From positions 134,525 through 198,524 of the forward strand of contig CANQDU010000004.1 in the NCBI GenBank assembly GCA_947593925.1: a DNA stretch of 64,000 nt, given 5' to 3'. The notes under the pieces were generated by a model. That model did no database searches. It worked only from the letters and a program-made list of their open reading frames with translations, and was not told where the DNA came from. The position numbers and the translations under genes are program-made. Source of the DNA: an uncultured Clostridia bacterium. GTDB lineage: Bacteria > Bacillota > Clostridia > Oscillospirales > JAAYOS01. This document shows positions 25,714 to 34,197 of the stretch, one piece after another. Numbering within the stretch: the first letter of the stretch is position 1; the number at the start of each line of letters is the position of its first letter.

Positions 25714-28700
25714 TGCCGCTCAAGGAAGGAATACGCAAGGTCATGGTCATCGGCTCCGGCCCTATCGTCATAGGACAGGCGGCGGAGTTTGACTACGCCG
25801 GCACGCAGGCGTGCCGCGCCCTCAAGGAGGACGGGCTCGAGGTCGTCCTTGTCAACTCGAACCCCGCGACGATAATGACCGATTCGGCGATAGCCGACCA
25901 CATATACATCGAACCGCTGACGCTCCGCACCGTCACCCGCATAATCGAGAAGGAGCGGCCGGACAGCCTCCTCTCCACCCTCGGCGGACAGACCGGCCTC
26001 ACGCTCTCGATGCAGCTCGCGAAGAGCGGCGTGCTCGAGCGGTACGGCGTCCGTCTCCTCGGCGCGAGCCCGGAGACGATAGACCGCGCGGAGGACCGCG
26101 AGCTCTTCAAGGAGACGATGCAGAAGATAGGCCAGCCCGTCATACCGTCGGTGACTGTAAACGACGTCGAGAGCGCAATAGCGTTTGCGGGCGAGATAGG
26201 CTATCCGCTCGTTATCCGCCCCGCGTTCACCCTCGGCGGCACCGGCGGCGGCATAGTCTCGGACGAGCGCGAGCTCCGCGAGATATGTTCGAACGGCCTC
26301 TCGCTCTCCCCCATCCATCAGGTGCTCGTGGAGCGCTGTATCTCCGGCTGGAAGGAGATAGAGTTCGAGGTCATACGCGACAGCCGCGGAAACGTCATCA
26401 CCGTCTGCTCGATGGAAAACCTCGACCCGGTGGGTATCCACACCGGCGACAGCATCGTCGTCGCGCCCGCCGTCACGCTTGCCGACCGCGAGTATCAGAT
26501 GCTCCGCACGGCGGCGCTCCGGATAATCGACGAGCTCGGCGTCGAGGGCGGCTGCAACTGTCAGTTCGCGCTGAACCCCACGAGCTTCGAGTACGCCGTC
26601 ATAGAGGTCAACCCGCGCGTCAGCCGTTCCTCGGCGCTCGCGAGCAAGGCGACCGGCTACCCGATAGCCAAGGTCGCGACAAAGATAGCCATCGGCTACA
26701 CCCTCGACGAGATACCGAACGCCGTCACCGGCACGACGATGGCGTGCTTCGAGCCGTCGGTGGACTACATCGTCGTCAAGCTGCCGAAGTGGCCGTTTGA
26801 CAAGTTCGTGTACGCAAAGCGCACCCTCGGTACGCAGATGAAGGCGACGGGCGAGGTCATGAGCATCGGCACCTCCTTCGAGCAGGCGATAATGAAGGCG
26901 GTGCGCGGCGCGGAGATAAGCCATCCCGACCTCCGCGACAAGGCGTGCGAGGCGGCGTCGGACGACGAGCTCCGCGAGCGTCTCCGCGCGTCGGACGATA
27001 TGCGCATCTTTGCCGTCTACGAGGCTCTGCGGCGCGGCTTCTCCTACGACGAGATATTTGAGATAACGAAGATAGACCGGTGGTTCCTCGGCAAGCTCCG
27101 CAACCTCACGCTCTGCGAAAAGGAACTGTGCGAGTGCGGCGAGATGTCGGACGAGCTGTATCTGCGCGCAAAGAAGCTCGGATTTACCGACAGCTCGATA
27201 CTCCGCATAAGCGGAAAGCGTCCCGCGCACCCGCGCCTGCCGGTCTACAAGATGGTCGATACCTGCGCGGCGGAGTTCGCGGCGCAGACGCCCTACTTCT
27301 ACTCCACCTTCGACGAGGAGAACGAGGCGGAGGACTTCATCGCGCGGAACCCGTCCGAAAAGAAGACGGTCGTCGTCTTCGGCTCCGGCCCGATACGCAT
27401 AGGACAGGGCATAGAGTTCGACTACGCCTCGGTCCACTGCGTCTGGGCGCTCAAGCGCGCGGGCTACGACGTCGCGATAGTCAACAATAACCCCGAGACC
27501 GTCTCCACCGATTTCGACACCGCCGACCGCCTCTACTTCGAGCCGCTGACGGCGGAGGACGTCGCGGGCATACTCGCGGTCGAGAAGCCGTTCGGCGTCG
27601 TCGTGGCGTTCGGCGGCCAGACCGCGATAAAACTCACGCACTACCTCGACGAGCAGGGCTACAATATCCTCGGCACCTCCGCCGACGGCATTGACGCGGC
27701 GGAGGACCGCGAGCGCTTCGACGAGCTTCTCGAAAAGCTCCGCATCAAGCGTCCGAACGGCTTCACCGTCATGACCTGCGAGGAAGCGCTCGAGGCGGCG
27801 GAGAAGGTCGGCTACCCCGTCCTGCTCCGTCCGAGCTACGTCCTCGGCGGTCAGAACATGATCATCGCCTTCGGCGAGGACGACGTCCGCGAATACATGG
27901 GCATAATCCTCGCACAGAACATCGAGAATCCCGTCCTCATCGACAAGTACCTCTCCGGCACCGAGCTGGAGGTGGACGCGATATGCGACGGCGATGACAT
28001 TCTTATTCCCGGCATAATGGAACACATCGAGCGCGCCGGCGTCCACTCGGGCGACAGCATAGCGGTCTACCCCGCCTGGAACATCGACGACGAGATGACC
28101 GACCGCATCTGCCGCTGCACACGTGAGCTTGCCGTCGGCCTCGGGGCGCTGGGACTCGTCAACATCCAGTACCTCATATACGAGGGCGAGCTGTACGTCA
28201 TCGAGGTGAACCCGCGCTCGTCGCGCACGATACCCTACATCTCCAAGGTCACCGGCGTCCCGATGGTGGACCTCGCGACCCGCGCGATGCTCGGCGAGAA
28301 GCTGCGCGACATGGGCTACGGCTCCGGACTGTACAGGACGCCGCCGTACGTCGCCGTCAAGGTGCCGGTGTTCTCGTTCGAGAAGCTCTCGGACGTGGAC
28401 ACACAGCTCGGCCCGGAGATGAAGTCCACGGGCGAAGTGCTCGGCCTCGCCGCCACGATGGACGAGGCGATATACAAGGGCCTCCGCGCCGCGGGCTACC
28501 GCATGGATAAGCGCGGCGGCGTCTTCATCACCGTGCGGGACGTGGACAAGCCGTTCATCAGCGAGACGGCAAAGCGTTTCCACAACCTCGGCTTTGAGAT
28601 ATACTCCACCGAGGGCACGGCGGCGCTTCTGCGGAGCGCCGGTATTCCCGCCATCACCGTCAAGAAGATACACCAGTCCGCGCCGGACGAGATAAACACC

Positions 28701-29765
28701 CTCAAGCTCATCGAGAGCGGCAAGGTGAACTACGTCATCTCCACCTCCTCGAAGGGGCGCATTCCCACGCGCGACAGCGTCCGCATACGCCGCAAGGCGG
28801 TCGAGCGGAACGTCCCCTGCCTCACGTCCATTGACACGGCAAATGCCCTCGCGCGGAGCCTCGAGAGCCGCTGGTCGCTCCGCAACACCGAGCTCGTGGA
28901 CGTCTGCTGTATGCGCACCCGCCCGGAGGAGATACCGTTTGTGAAGATGCAGAGCTGCGGCAACGACTACATCGTCGTTGACTGTCTCTCGCGCGGCATC
29001 ACAAACCCGAACGGCATCGCCGTCCGCTTTGCGGACAGGCGGTACGGGATAGGCGGAGACGGCGTAGCCGTCATACTCCCCAGCCACACGGCGGACGCAT
29101 GTATGCGCATCTTCAACCCGGACGGCAGTGAGGGTGAGATAGGCGGCAACGGTCTCCGCTGTGTCGGAAAGTACCTCTACGACAACGGCATCGTCCCGCG
29201 CCGCGTAATGGACATTGAGACGGCGGCGGGCATCCGCACAGTCCGCGTCTACACCAACCGAGGCGTGACGGCGGAGGCGAGCGCCGAGATGGGGCTCCCC
29301 GTCTTCGAGCCGGAGAAGATACCCTCCACGCTCGACGGCGAGCGCGTCATAAACCGCAAGGTGAAGATAGCGGGCGAGGAGCACACGATAAACCTCGTCT
29401 CGATGGGAAATCCGCACTGCGTCGTCTTCCGCGACGACGTGGACACGCTCAACATCGCGGAGATCGGCCCGCACTTTGAGAACTGCGAGCTCTTCCCCGA
29501 GCGGATAAACACCGAGTTCTGCAAGATAGTGGACGACCACACGATACGCATGCGCGTGTGGGAACGCTCGGTGGGCGAGACCTGGGCGTGCGGCACCGGC
29601 GCGTGCGCGGCGGTCGTCGCGGCGATAGAGAACGGCTTCTGCCGGAAGGGTGAGGAGATAAGCGTCCGTCTGCGCGGCGGCAGTCTCCGCGTCACCTGCC
29701 GCGACGACGGCATCACGATGCGCGGCGACACCGTCGAGGTGTTCCGGGGAACGATAAGCATATAA
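25713..29765 (+). CDS. carB-dapF: Carbamoyl-phosphate synthase large subunit fused in frame to diaminopimelate epimerase
   Basis: There is one uninterrupted frame of 1350 residues. Residues 1 to about 1070 are a complete CarB: two ATP-grasp halves, each opening with V-(I/F)-G-S-G-P-I-x-I-G-Q, and the MGS-like domain near 935-1070 (G-G-V-F-I-T-V-R-D, then S-T-S-S-K-G-R). With no stop, C-C-M-R-T-R-P-E-E-I-P-F-V-K-M leads into a complete DapF (residues 1077-1350). DapF shows S-C-G-N-D-Y, catalytic Cys near 1150 in G-N-G-L-R-C, and Cys near 1293 in A-C-G-T-G. At the joint GGAGGAG (28925-28931) lies 9 bases before in-frame GTG 28941, so separate DapF could also be translated. CarB makes carbamoyl phosphate; DapF makes meso-DAP for lysine and cell wall. 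Confidence 0.93.
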   Translation: MPLKEGIRKVMVIGSGPIVIGQAAEFDYAGTQACRALKEDGLEVVLVNSNPATIMTDSAIADHIYIEPLTLRTVTRIIEKERPDSLLSTLGGQTGLTLSMQLAKSGVLERYGVRLLGASPETIDRAEDRELFKETMQKIGQPVIPSVTVNDVESAIAFAGEIGYPLVIRPAFTLGGTGGGIVSDERELREICSNGLSLSPIHQVLVERCISGWKEIEFEVIRDSRGNVITVCSMENLDPVGIHTGDSIVVAPAVTLADREYQMLRTAALRIIDELGVEGGCNCQFALNPTSFEYAVIEVNPRVSRSSALASKATGYPIAKVATKIAIGYTLDEIPNAVTGTTMACFEPSVDYIVVKLPKWPFDKFVYAKRTLGTQMKATGEVMSIGTSFEQAIMKAVRGAEISHPDLRDKACEAASDDELRERLRASDDMRIFAVYEALRRGFSYDEIFEITKIDRWFLGKLRNLTLCEKELCECGEMSDELYLRAKKLGFTDSSILRISGKRPAHPRLPVYKMVDTCAAEFAAQTPYFYSTFDEENEAEDFIARNPSEKKTVVVFGSGPIRIGQGIEFDYASVHCVWALKRAGYDVAIVNNNPETVSTDFDTADRLYFEPLTAEDVAGILAVEKPFGVVVAFGGQTAIKLTHYLDEQGYNILGTSADGIDAAEDRERFDELLEKLRIKRPNGFTVMTCEEALEAAEKVGYPVLLRPSYVLGGQNMIIAFGEDDVREYMGIILAQNIENPVLIDKYLSGTELEVDAICDGDDILIPGIMEHIERAGVHSGDSIAVYPAWNIDDEMTDRICRCTRELAVGLGALGLVNIQYLIYEGELYVIEVNPRSSRTIPYISKVTGVPMVDLATRAMLGEKLRDMGYGSGLYRTPPYVAVKVPVFSFEKLSDVDTQLGPEMKSTGEVLGLAATMDEAIYKGLRAAGYRMDKRGGVFITVRDVDKPFISETAKRFHNLGFEIYSTEGTAALLRSAGIPAITVKKIHQSAPDEINTLKLIESGKVNYVISTSSKGRIPTRDSVRIRRKAVERNVPCLTSIDTANALARSLESRWSLRNTELVDVCCMRTRPEEIPFVKMQSCGNDYIVVDCLSRGITNPNGIAVRFADRRYGIGGDGVAVILPSHTADACMRIFNPDGSEGEIGGNGLRCVGKYLYDNGIVPRRVMDIETAAGIRTVRVYTNRGVTAEASAEMGLPVFEPEKIPSTLDGERVINRKVKIAGEEHTINLVSMGNPHCVVFRDDVDTLNIAEIGPHFENCELFPERINTEFCKIVDDHTIRMRVWERSVGETWACGTGACAAVVAAIENGFCRKGEEISVRLRGGSLRVTCRDDGITMRGDTVEVFRGTISI

Positions 29766-29783
29766 AATTCTGCAACATAGGAC

Positions 29784-29817
29784 AAATCGGGCGGTTCCTT
29801 TCGGAACCGCCCGATTT
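29784..29817 (+). terminator. Terminator of the carA-carB/dapF operon
   Basis: A 15-bp stem with arms AAATCGGGCGGTTCC and GGAACCGCCCGATTT has loop TTTC and ends in a T tract, 18 bases after the stop. Confidence 0.9.
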
Positions 29818-29821
29818 TCAT

Positions 29822-30143
29822 AAGGGCGCGGATTTCATCCGCGCCCTTGCCTCGCAGAGTTCGCCGCCGCAGGCGGCGAATAGAGTCAAATCTGTTTTTT
29901 CCGACGGCGTGTACGTCGGAAAAAACTCTTTGCGCGCAGCGTGCGTCGATTTTCCGCCGCAGGCGGAAAACTCGGCGCGAAGCGGAGTGTTTGCTGTCGG
30001 TAGGGCTTCGCCCTATCCGACAGTTTCACTTGGAATTGCGCCTGCGCAATTCCAAGTGAACTTCTCGCGGGGAATTGGTAAGGCGGGCAGACAAAGTCTG
30101 CCCGCCGCGATTCCCCGCGAAATTTCGCAGTTTACTGCGAAAT
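29822..30143 (-). repeat. Covarying multi-hairpin intergenic element, copy B (reverse)
   Basis: Read on the minus strand: M0 outer stem 30120-30110 with 30075-30065 (TCGCGGGGAAT/ATTCCCCGCGA) around inner hairpin 30106-30082 (GGCGGGCAGAC); an extra perfect 17-bp hairpin 30060-30025; M1 30023-29994; M3 29970-29950; M4 29925-29895 (TTTTTTCCGACG/CGTCGGAAAAAA); M5 29880-29860 (TTCGCCGCC/GGCGGCGAA); the tail CTCTGCGAGGC (29859-29849); and a final hairpin 29848-29822. A small hairpin 30122-30143 overlaps the ridA stop. It sits between convergent carB/dapF and ridA. Confidence 0.85.
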
Positions 30144-30515
30144 GACCGCGACTGCTTCCACCTCGCACGCGACTCCCTTCGGCAGAGCCTTCACCGCGAC
30201 GCAGCTACGCGCCGGGAACGGCTCGGAGAAGTACTTTCCGTACACCTCGTTGAACGCCGCAAAGTCGCCCATGTCCGCGAGGAAGCAGGTGGTCTTGACG
30301 ACGCTTCCGAAGCTCGCGCCGCCCTCCTTCAGCACCTCGCCGAGGTTTTTCAGGACCTGCTCGGCCTGCTCCTTTATGCCGCCCGCGACAACGTCGCCGG
30401 TGGCGGGATCGACCGGTATCTGTCCGGAGGTGTAGAGCATACCGCCCGCGGCTATTGCCTGAGAGTACGGGCCTATCGCGGCCGGAGCCTTGTCGGTGTG
30501 TATCTTCTTCATCAT
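30132..30515 (-). CDS. ridA: RidA family enamine/imine deaminase
   Basis: This 127-residue cytoplasmic trimer-forming protein hydrolyses reactive 2-aminoacrylate and related enamines released by PLP enzymes. Motifs: A-I-G-P-Y-S-Q-A near the N-terminus, Y-T-S-G-Q-I-P, A-E-Q-V-L-K-N-L, the catalytic Arg in P-A-R-S-C-V-A-V, and the terminal C-E-V-E-A-V-A. ATG 30515 has GGAGG seven bases upstream; a second ATG follows directly. It has its own promoter, is convergent to carB/dapF, and its stop is embedded in a small hairpin that may end its transcript. Confidence 0.95.
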   Translation of the reverse strand: MMKKIHTDKAPAAIGPYSQAIAAGGMLYTSGQIPVDPATGDVVAGGIKEQAEQVLKNLGEVLKEGGASFGSVVKTTCFLADMGDFAAFNEVYGKYFSEPFPARSCVAVKALPKGVACEVEAVAVISQ

Positions 30516-30570
30516 GGTGTTACCTCCAAAAATATATTGCGAGGGCGTTCCGCCCTTGTCCGCTGTAACG

Positions 30571-30599
30571 ATTGTACCACATTTTCCCGCGTTCTTCAA
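30571..30599 (-). promoter_or_regulatory. Promoter of ridA
   Basis: On the minus strand TTGAAG (30599-30594) and TACAAT (30576-30571) are 17 bases apart. A small leader hairpin (AGGGCG/CGCCCT) follows. Confidence 0.7.
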
Positions 30600-30623
30600 C
30601 CGTTTTTCGGGAGCCGCCGGTGC

Positions 30624-32927
30624 TCACTTAAGCTCCCACTTCACCTCCGGCAGGCCGTCCGCGCCGAGGCGCCACGACACCGAGACGGCGCCGCGCGGCG
30701 TGATGACCTCGCCCTCGGCGTGAGTGAAGTATCCCGGCACCGGCTTCACCTCGAAGCTCGCATATCCCGGCGCGGTCGGACGGACGCCGAGCACCGTCGC
30801 CGGAAGCTCGTAGAGCGCGAGCGAACCCCACGCGTGGCAGTCGCTCCGACCGTCCGGGCTCTCGAGGCAGGTGGTCATGTTGTTTCTCAGCATGTCACGC
30901 CAGAGGTCCCAGAGGTGTTCGGTGCGCTCGTACATCCCCGCCTTCTCTAGCGCGCGGAACATGTAGAACATCATCGCGACCGAGCAGCGCGGGTACTGCT
31001 TACCGCCGCCAGCGTAGACGTTCGTGACCTCGGTGAGTATCCGCTTTCCCTCCTCCGGCGACGCGGTATCGGTGAGCACCGCGAACACCTGACAGTGCTC
31101 GCTGTACTCCTCAAAGCCGGGGCCGTCCTGGTAGAGACCGTTCGCGCCGACGCAGTGCGTGCGGACGGCGCGCCGCGTCTCCTCCGCGCGGGCGCGGTAC
31201 TCCTCCGCGACGCCCGTCCTGCCGACGTACTCCGCAATGTCCGCCGCCGCGTCCAGACCGTAGATGTAGAGCAGACTCTCCATAGTTATCGGGCCTTCGG
31301 CGTTCGCGTTCGGAACGCCGGTCTGCCACTCGTCCACCCAGTCGATAAACGACCAGAACCGCCCGCCGTTGTTCGGACCTCCCGTCTTTGCGACGAGGCC
31401 GTGCTCATCGGTGTTCCGGCGGAAGTATTCGAGTATCCCGTCCACCGTCGGGAGATGGTAACGGATAAGCTCCCTGTCCCCGAAATAGAGCATGTGATCG
31501 TGGAGCATGAGTATGTAGTATATCGAAAAGCCCGGAATGACGTTCGTGCCGTAACAGGGATAGCTGCAATTCAGCAGTCCGTCATAGCGCGCGGAGCGCT
31601 TGAAGTCGTCCATGCACTTGCGGGCGAGGCGGTCGTCCGCCGCGACGTTGTAGGTGTAGAGCATCTGCGAGCGCGAGTCCATGATATACTGGAGCTGCTC
31701 GTAGTACGGGCAGTCCTCGTAAGTCTCGTGCATACAGCGGCGGAGGGTGCGGACGCTGATGTCCCATATGCCCTCCATGCTGCCGTCGGAGGTCAGGACG
31801 TGGGTCTTCACCTCGAGCGGATAGCCCGTCTCCTCGTATGTGAGGTGCGCGAGCGTGAGCGGTTCGGACGCGGTCTCTATCTCGAGCCGCACGAACCGGA
31901 ACGTCCTAAACCAGAACGGCTCGTACACCTCGGGAGACCGCTCGGTTCCGTGCCCCGAGACCGTGTACTCGTCCGAGTAACCGGCGATAACTCCGCTTGC
32001 GCAGTCCTCGCGGTCGCGCTTCTTCAGCTGCATACCGCCCATGCCGACCTCGACGGCGTAGCTCTCGGCATAGATAAGCTTCACCTTCGCCCCCGCGCCT
32101 CCGCACATCGCAAGCGAGATGTAGCCGGTCATGAGCTCCCCCGCCGTTATCTCGACGGCGACGCGGCTCCCCGCCGGGACGGTGAGCGGCGCGTCCCCGG
32201 AAAGGAGCGCCGTCCACTCGCCTGCGCCGTTTCTGCCCTCGCGCACGACCTTGACGCCCGCGAACCTCGCGGGTTTGCGGTAGAGCGAGGGTATCGGCCT
32301 CGGCAGGAGGTTTCCGGGGCTTATCGCCGTCGGATAGGTGCGCTCGTACCTCGGCTCCGCGAAACGCCAGTCCGAGTCGTCGAAGCCGGCGGACTTCCAC
32401 CCTTGCGCCTTTGCCTCGCCCGCGGCGATCTCAAAGAATTGGAGCGGCGCGAAGTATGGGTTCTCGCCCACAATTTTTATCTCGTCCGCGCGGCGGAAGC
32501 GCCAAGTCTCGTCCGCCGGAAGCGTCTCCTCCGAGCCGTCCGCGTGCGTGAGCTTTCCCTTGAAGAAGAAGCCGGGGCGCTCGGTGCGCCATATCGAGTG
32601 ATTTCCGTTGCGGTCGGTGAGCGGGTAGCGCAGGACGACCGCCGCGAGGACGTTCGTCCCTTCCGTGAGATACGGGAGAAGATCGACCGTCTCGCAGAAC
32701 CACACCTTCGCATCCCCCTTCTCCGGGCCGGTCTCAACGAGGTTTCCGTTGACGTAGAGCTTGTAGCGCGAGTCGGCGGAGACGTCCGCCGTGAAGCCCG
32801 CGGGCAACATGTCAAACGTGAGTTCCTTGCGGAAATACACTATCTGCGGGTCGGGCGCGAGGGCGGCGTTCGGCTCGCCCGTCCAGACCCACCCGCTTCT
32901 CGGCAGACTTCTGAGGTATTCTTCCAT
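30624..32927 (-). CDS. GH78-like alpha-L-rhamnosidase family protein
   Basis: This 767-residue protein has no signal peptide, so it probably acts in the cytoplasm. The N-terminal third is beta-rich, with a lectin-like segment (Y-K-L-Y-V-N-G-N-L-V near residue 55) typical of GH78 accessory domains. The catalytic (alpha/alpha)6 barrel runs from about 370 to 690, with Y-E-D-C-P-Y-Y-E-Q-L-Q-Y, the usual acidic motif region of this clan, and W-S-F-I-D-W-V-D-E-W. The C-terminal beta domain follows. It would release rhamnose or a related sugar from plant or bacterial glycans. It is 22 bases downstream of an esterase gene in one operon. Exact specificity is open. Confidence 0.82.
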   Translation of the reverse strand: MEEYLRSLPRSGWVWTGEPNAALAPDPQIVYFRKELTFDMLPAGFTADVSADSRYKLYVNGNLVETGPEKGDAKVWFCETVDLLPYLTEGTNVLAAVVLRYPLTDRNGNHSIWRTERPGFFFKGKLTHADGSEETLPADETWRFRRADEIKIVGENPYFAPLQFFEIAAGEAKAQGWKSAGFDDSDWRFAEPRYERTYPTAISPGNLLPRPIPSLYRKPARFAGVKVVREGRNGAGEWTALLSGDAPLTVPAGSRVAVEITAGELMTGYISLAMCGGAGAKVKLIYAESYAVEVGMGGMQLKKRDREDCASGVIAGYSDEYTVSGHGTERSPEVYEPFWFRTFRFVRLEIETASEPLTLAHLTYEETGYPLEVKTHVLTSDGSMEGIWDISVRTLRRCMHETYEDCPYYEQLQYIMDSRSQMLYTYNVAADDRLARKCMDDFKRSARYDGLLNCSYPCYGTNVIPGFSIYYILMLHDHMLYFGDRELIRYHLPTVDGILEYFRRNTDEHGLVAKTGGPNNGGRFWSFIDWVDEWQTGVPNANAEGPITMESLLYIYGLDAAADIAEYVGRTGVAEEYRARAEETRRAVRTHCVGANGLYQDGPGFEEYSEHCQVFAVLTDTASPEEGKRILTEVTNVYAGGGKQYPRCSVAMMFYMFRALEKAGMYERTEHLWDLWRDMLRNNMTTCLESPDGRSDCHAWGSLALYELPATVLGVRPTAPGYASFEVKPVPGYFTHAEGEVITPRGAVSVSWRLGADGLPEVKWELK

Positions 32928-32949
32928 TGTTTTCTCCTCTCTTTTTCTC

Positions 32950-34080
32950 TCACAGACGGATGAGCCGCCCGGTCTTTACGTCGCGGGCGTACTTCCCTAT
33001 CTGCTCCCACGCGAGCTCCGCGTAGCTCGGCGTCGGCCAATGCACCATTCCCTCGCAGGAGACCGTCCTGAAAAGGCACTCGCCGCTTCCGTTCACGCTG
33101 TCGCCGACGAAATACCTCCTCCCGCGCTCCTCGCGCACCTCGGTGCGCTCGAACTCCGCGCCTACGCTCCGCACCACCGGGTCGGCGCTCGCGGCGTAGA
33201 ACTCCGCCGGCTTCCACTCGGACGCGCCGCATCCGCCGACGCGCCGCCAGTTATCGAACGCGCGGCGCTTCGCCCCCGCGGAGAGGTCGATGACGCCGTC
33301 GCGGACGTCCCCCTCCGGCTCGCGGTGCAGCGGTTCGAGGCAGAGCATCTCGCGCTCGCCCATGAAGAGGAGCGCCGGAACCTCCAGCGTCTCGGCGCGG
33401 CGGAGCATTTCCTCCGTCAGCCTGTACTCCGGGTAGAACTGTCCGTCGAGCTCGTGCGCGCGGACGTCCCCCGCGAAGAGCATACCGCCCATTCCCGCGC
33501 CGGCAAAGAGCTCCGGCCGCGCGAGGACGTTCCTCGACGTCATAAATCCGCCGAAGCTGTAGCCTATGCTGTACACGCGGCTCTCGTCCACCGGGTAGTG
33601 CTCCTTCGCGTAGTCGAGGAGCGCGAGGATGTTGTCAAGGTTCTCGTTTTCCGGGGCGATGACTATGCACTCCTCCCGCGCCGCCAGCTGCATGACGCCG
33701 TAGCTCTCGGCGAGCTGAATAGGGTTGTGCGCCCCGTGCAGGCAGAATATCAGCGGGAAGCGCCGTCCCGGCGCGGACTCGGACGCCACGGGGACGTAGG
33801 ACGCCCAGCGGTTCAGCCTGTCCTCGCGGTCGCCGTGCGTCTCCTTTATGAGCCCCTTTTCATACCCGCGCCAGTACATTTTCGACTGCTCCGAGTCCTC
33901 GTCCATAGCCATGACCGCCATCCTCTCCGCGATGGCGCGTCCGTCCTCGGAGGCGGCTATCGCGTCCGCGTCCGCGAGCGAGTCTCCCATGGCGCGGAAA
34001 AGTCCCGCCGGACCCGCGTCCTGCTCGCGGCGGACGTCCTCCTCCGTGAGACCCATCTGAACTTCCTTTTTCTCGTCCAT
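32950..34080 (-). CDS. Alpha/beta-hydrolase esterase
   Basis: This 376-residue cytoplasmic enzyme has the oxyanion strand F-P-L-I-F-C-L-H-G and nucleophile elbow G-Y-S-F-G-G (about residue 180). A C-terminal His lies in G-M-V-H-W-P-T-P-S-Y. The layout resembles PHB-depolymerase/feruloyl-esterase-like hydrolases that remove acyl groups from polysaccharides. The first 70 residues are a helical acidic extension without a clear match. ATG 34080 has AAGGAGGG seven bases upstream. It precedes the GH78-like gene, which suggests that it deacylates the same glycan. Substrate is inference. Confidence 0.8.
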   Translation of the reverse strand: MDEKKEVQMGLTEEDVRREQDAGPAGLFRAMGDSLADADAIAASEDGRAIAERMAVMAMDEDSEQSKMYWRGYEKGLIKETHGDREDRLNRWASYVPVASESAPGRRFPLIFCLHGAHNPIQLAESYGVMQLAAREECIVIAPENENLDNILALLDYAKEHYPVDESRVYSIGYSFGGFMTSRNVLARPELFAGAGMGGMLFAGDVRAHELDGQFYPEYRLTEEMLRRAETLEVPALLFMGEREMLCLEPLHREPEGDVRDGVIDLSAGAKRRAFDNWRRVGGCGASEWKPAEFYAASADPVVRSVGAEFERTEVREERGRRYFVGDSVNGSGECLFRTVSCEGMVHWPTPSYAELAWEQIGKYARDVKTGRLIRL

Positions 34081-34119
34081 ACTATCCCTCCTTGTAAAAT
34101 CGGTCGTACCGTTATTTTA

Positions 34120-34148
34120 ATTATACAGCTTTTTCCCGCCGCGCACAA
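34120..34148 (-). promoter_or_regulatory. Promoter of the esterase/GH78-like operon
   Basis: On the minus strand TTGTGC (34148-34143) and TATAAT (34125-34120) are separated by 17 bases. It lies just beyond the dinB hairpin. Confidence 0.7.
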
Positions 34149-34173
34149 TCCATTTTTGCTGTTTGCGCGCGGA

Positions 34174-34197
34174 GAGGGCGGCCGCGCGGCCGCCCTC
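34174..34197 (-). terminator. GC-rich palindrome directly after dinB
   Basis: A perfect palindrome with half-site GAGGGCGGCCGC begins at the base after the dinB stop. There is no T run, so it is at best a weak terminator or an RNA-stability hairpin. Confidence 0.45.

Noticed and set aside
25599..29540. A very long open frame antisense to carB-dapF, and many similar long antisense or out-of-frame openings opposite other genes
   Set aside because: They mirror the strongly biased third codon positions of the real genes in this GC-rich DNA, have Arg/Val/Leu/Asp-rich low-complexity translations and lack RBS and family motifs.
34174..34197. GAGGGCGGCCGC palindrome after dinB as a strong terminator
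   Set aside because: There is no T tract on the minus strand, so it is kept only as a weak hairpin.
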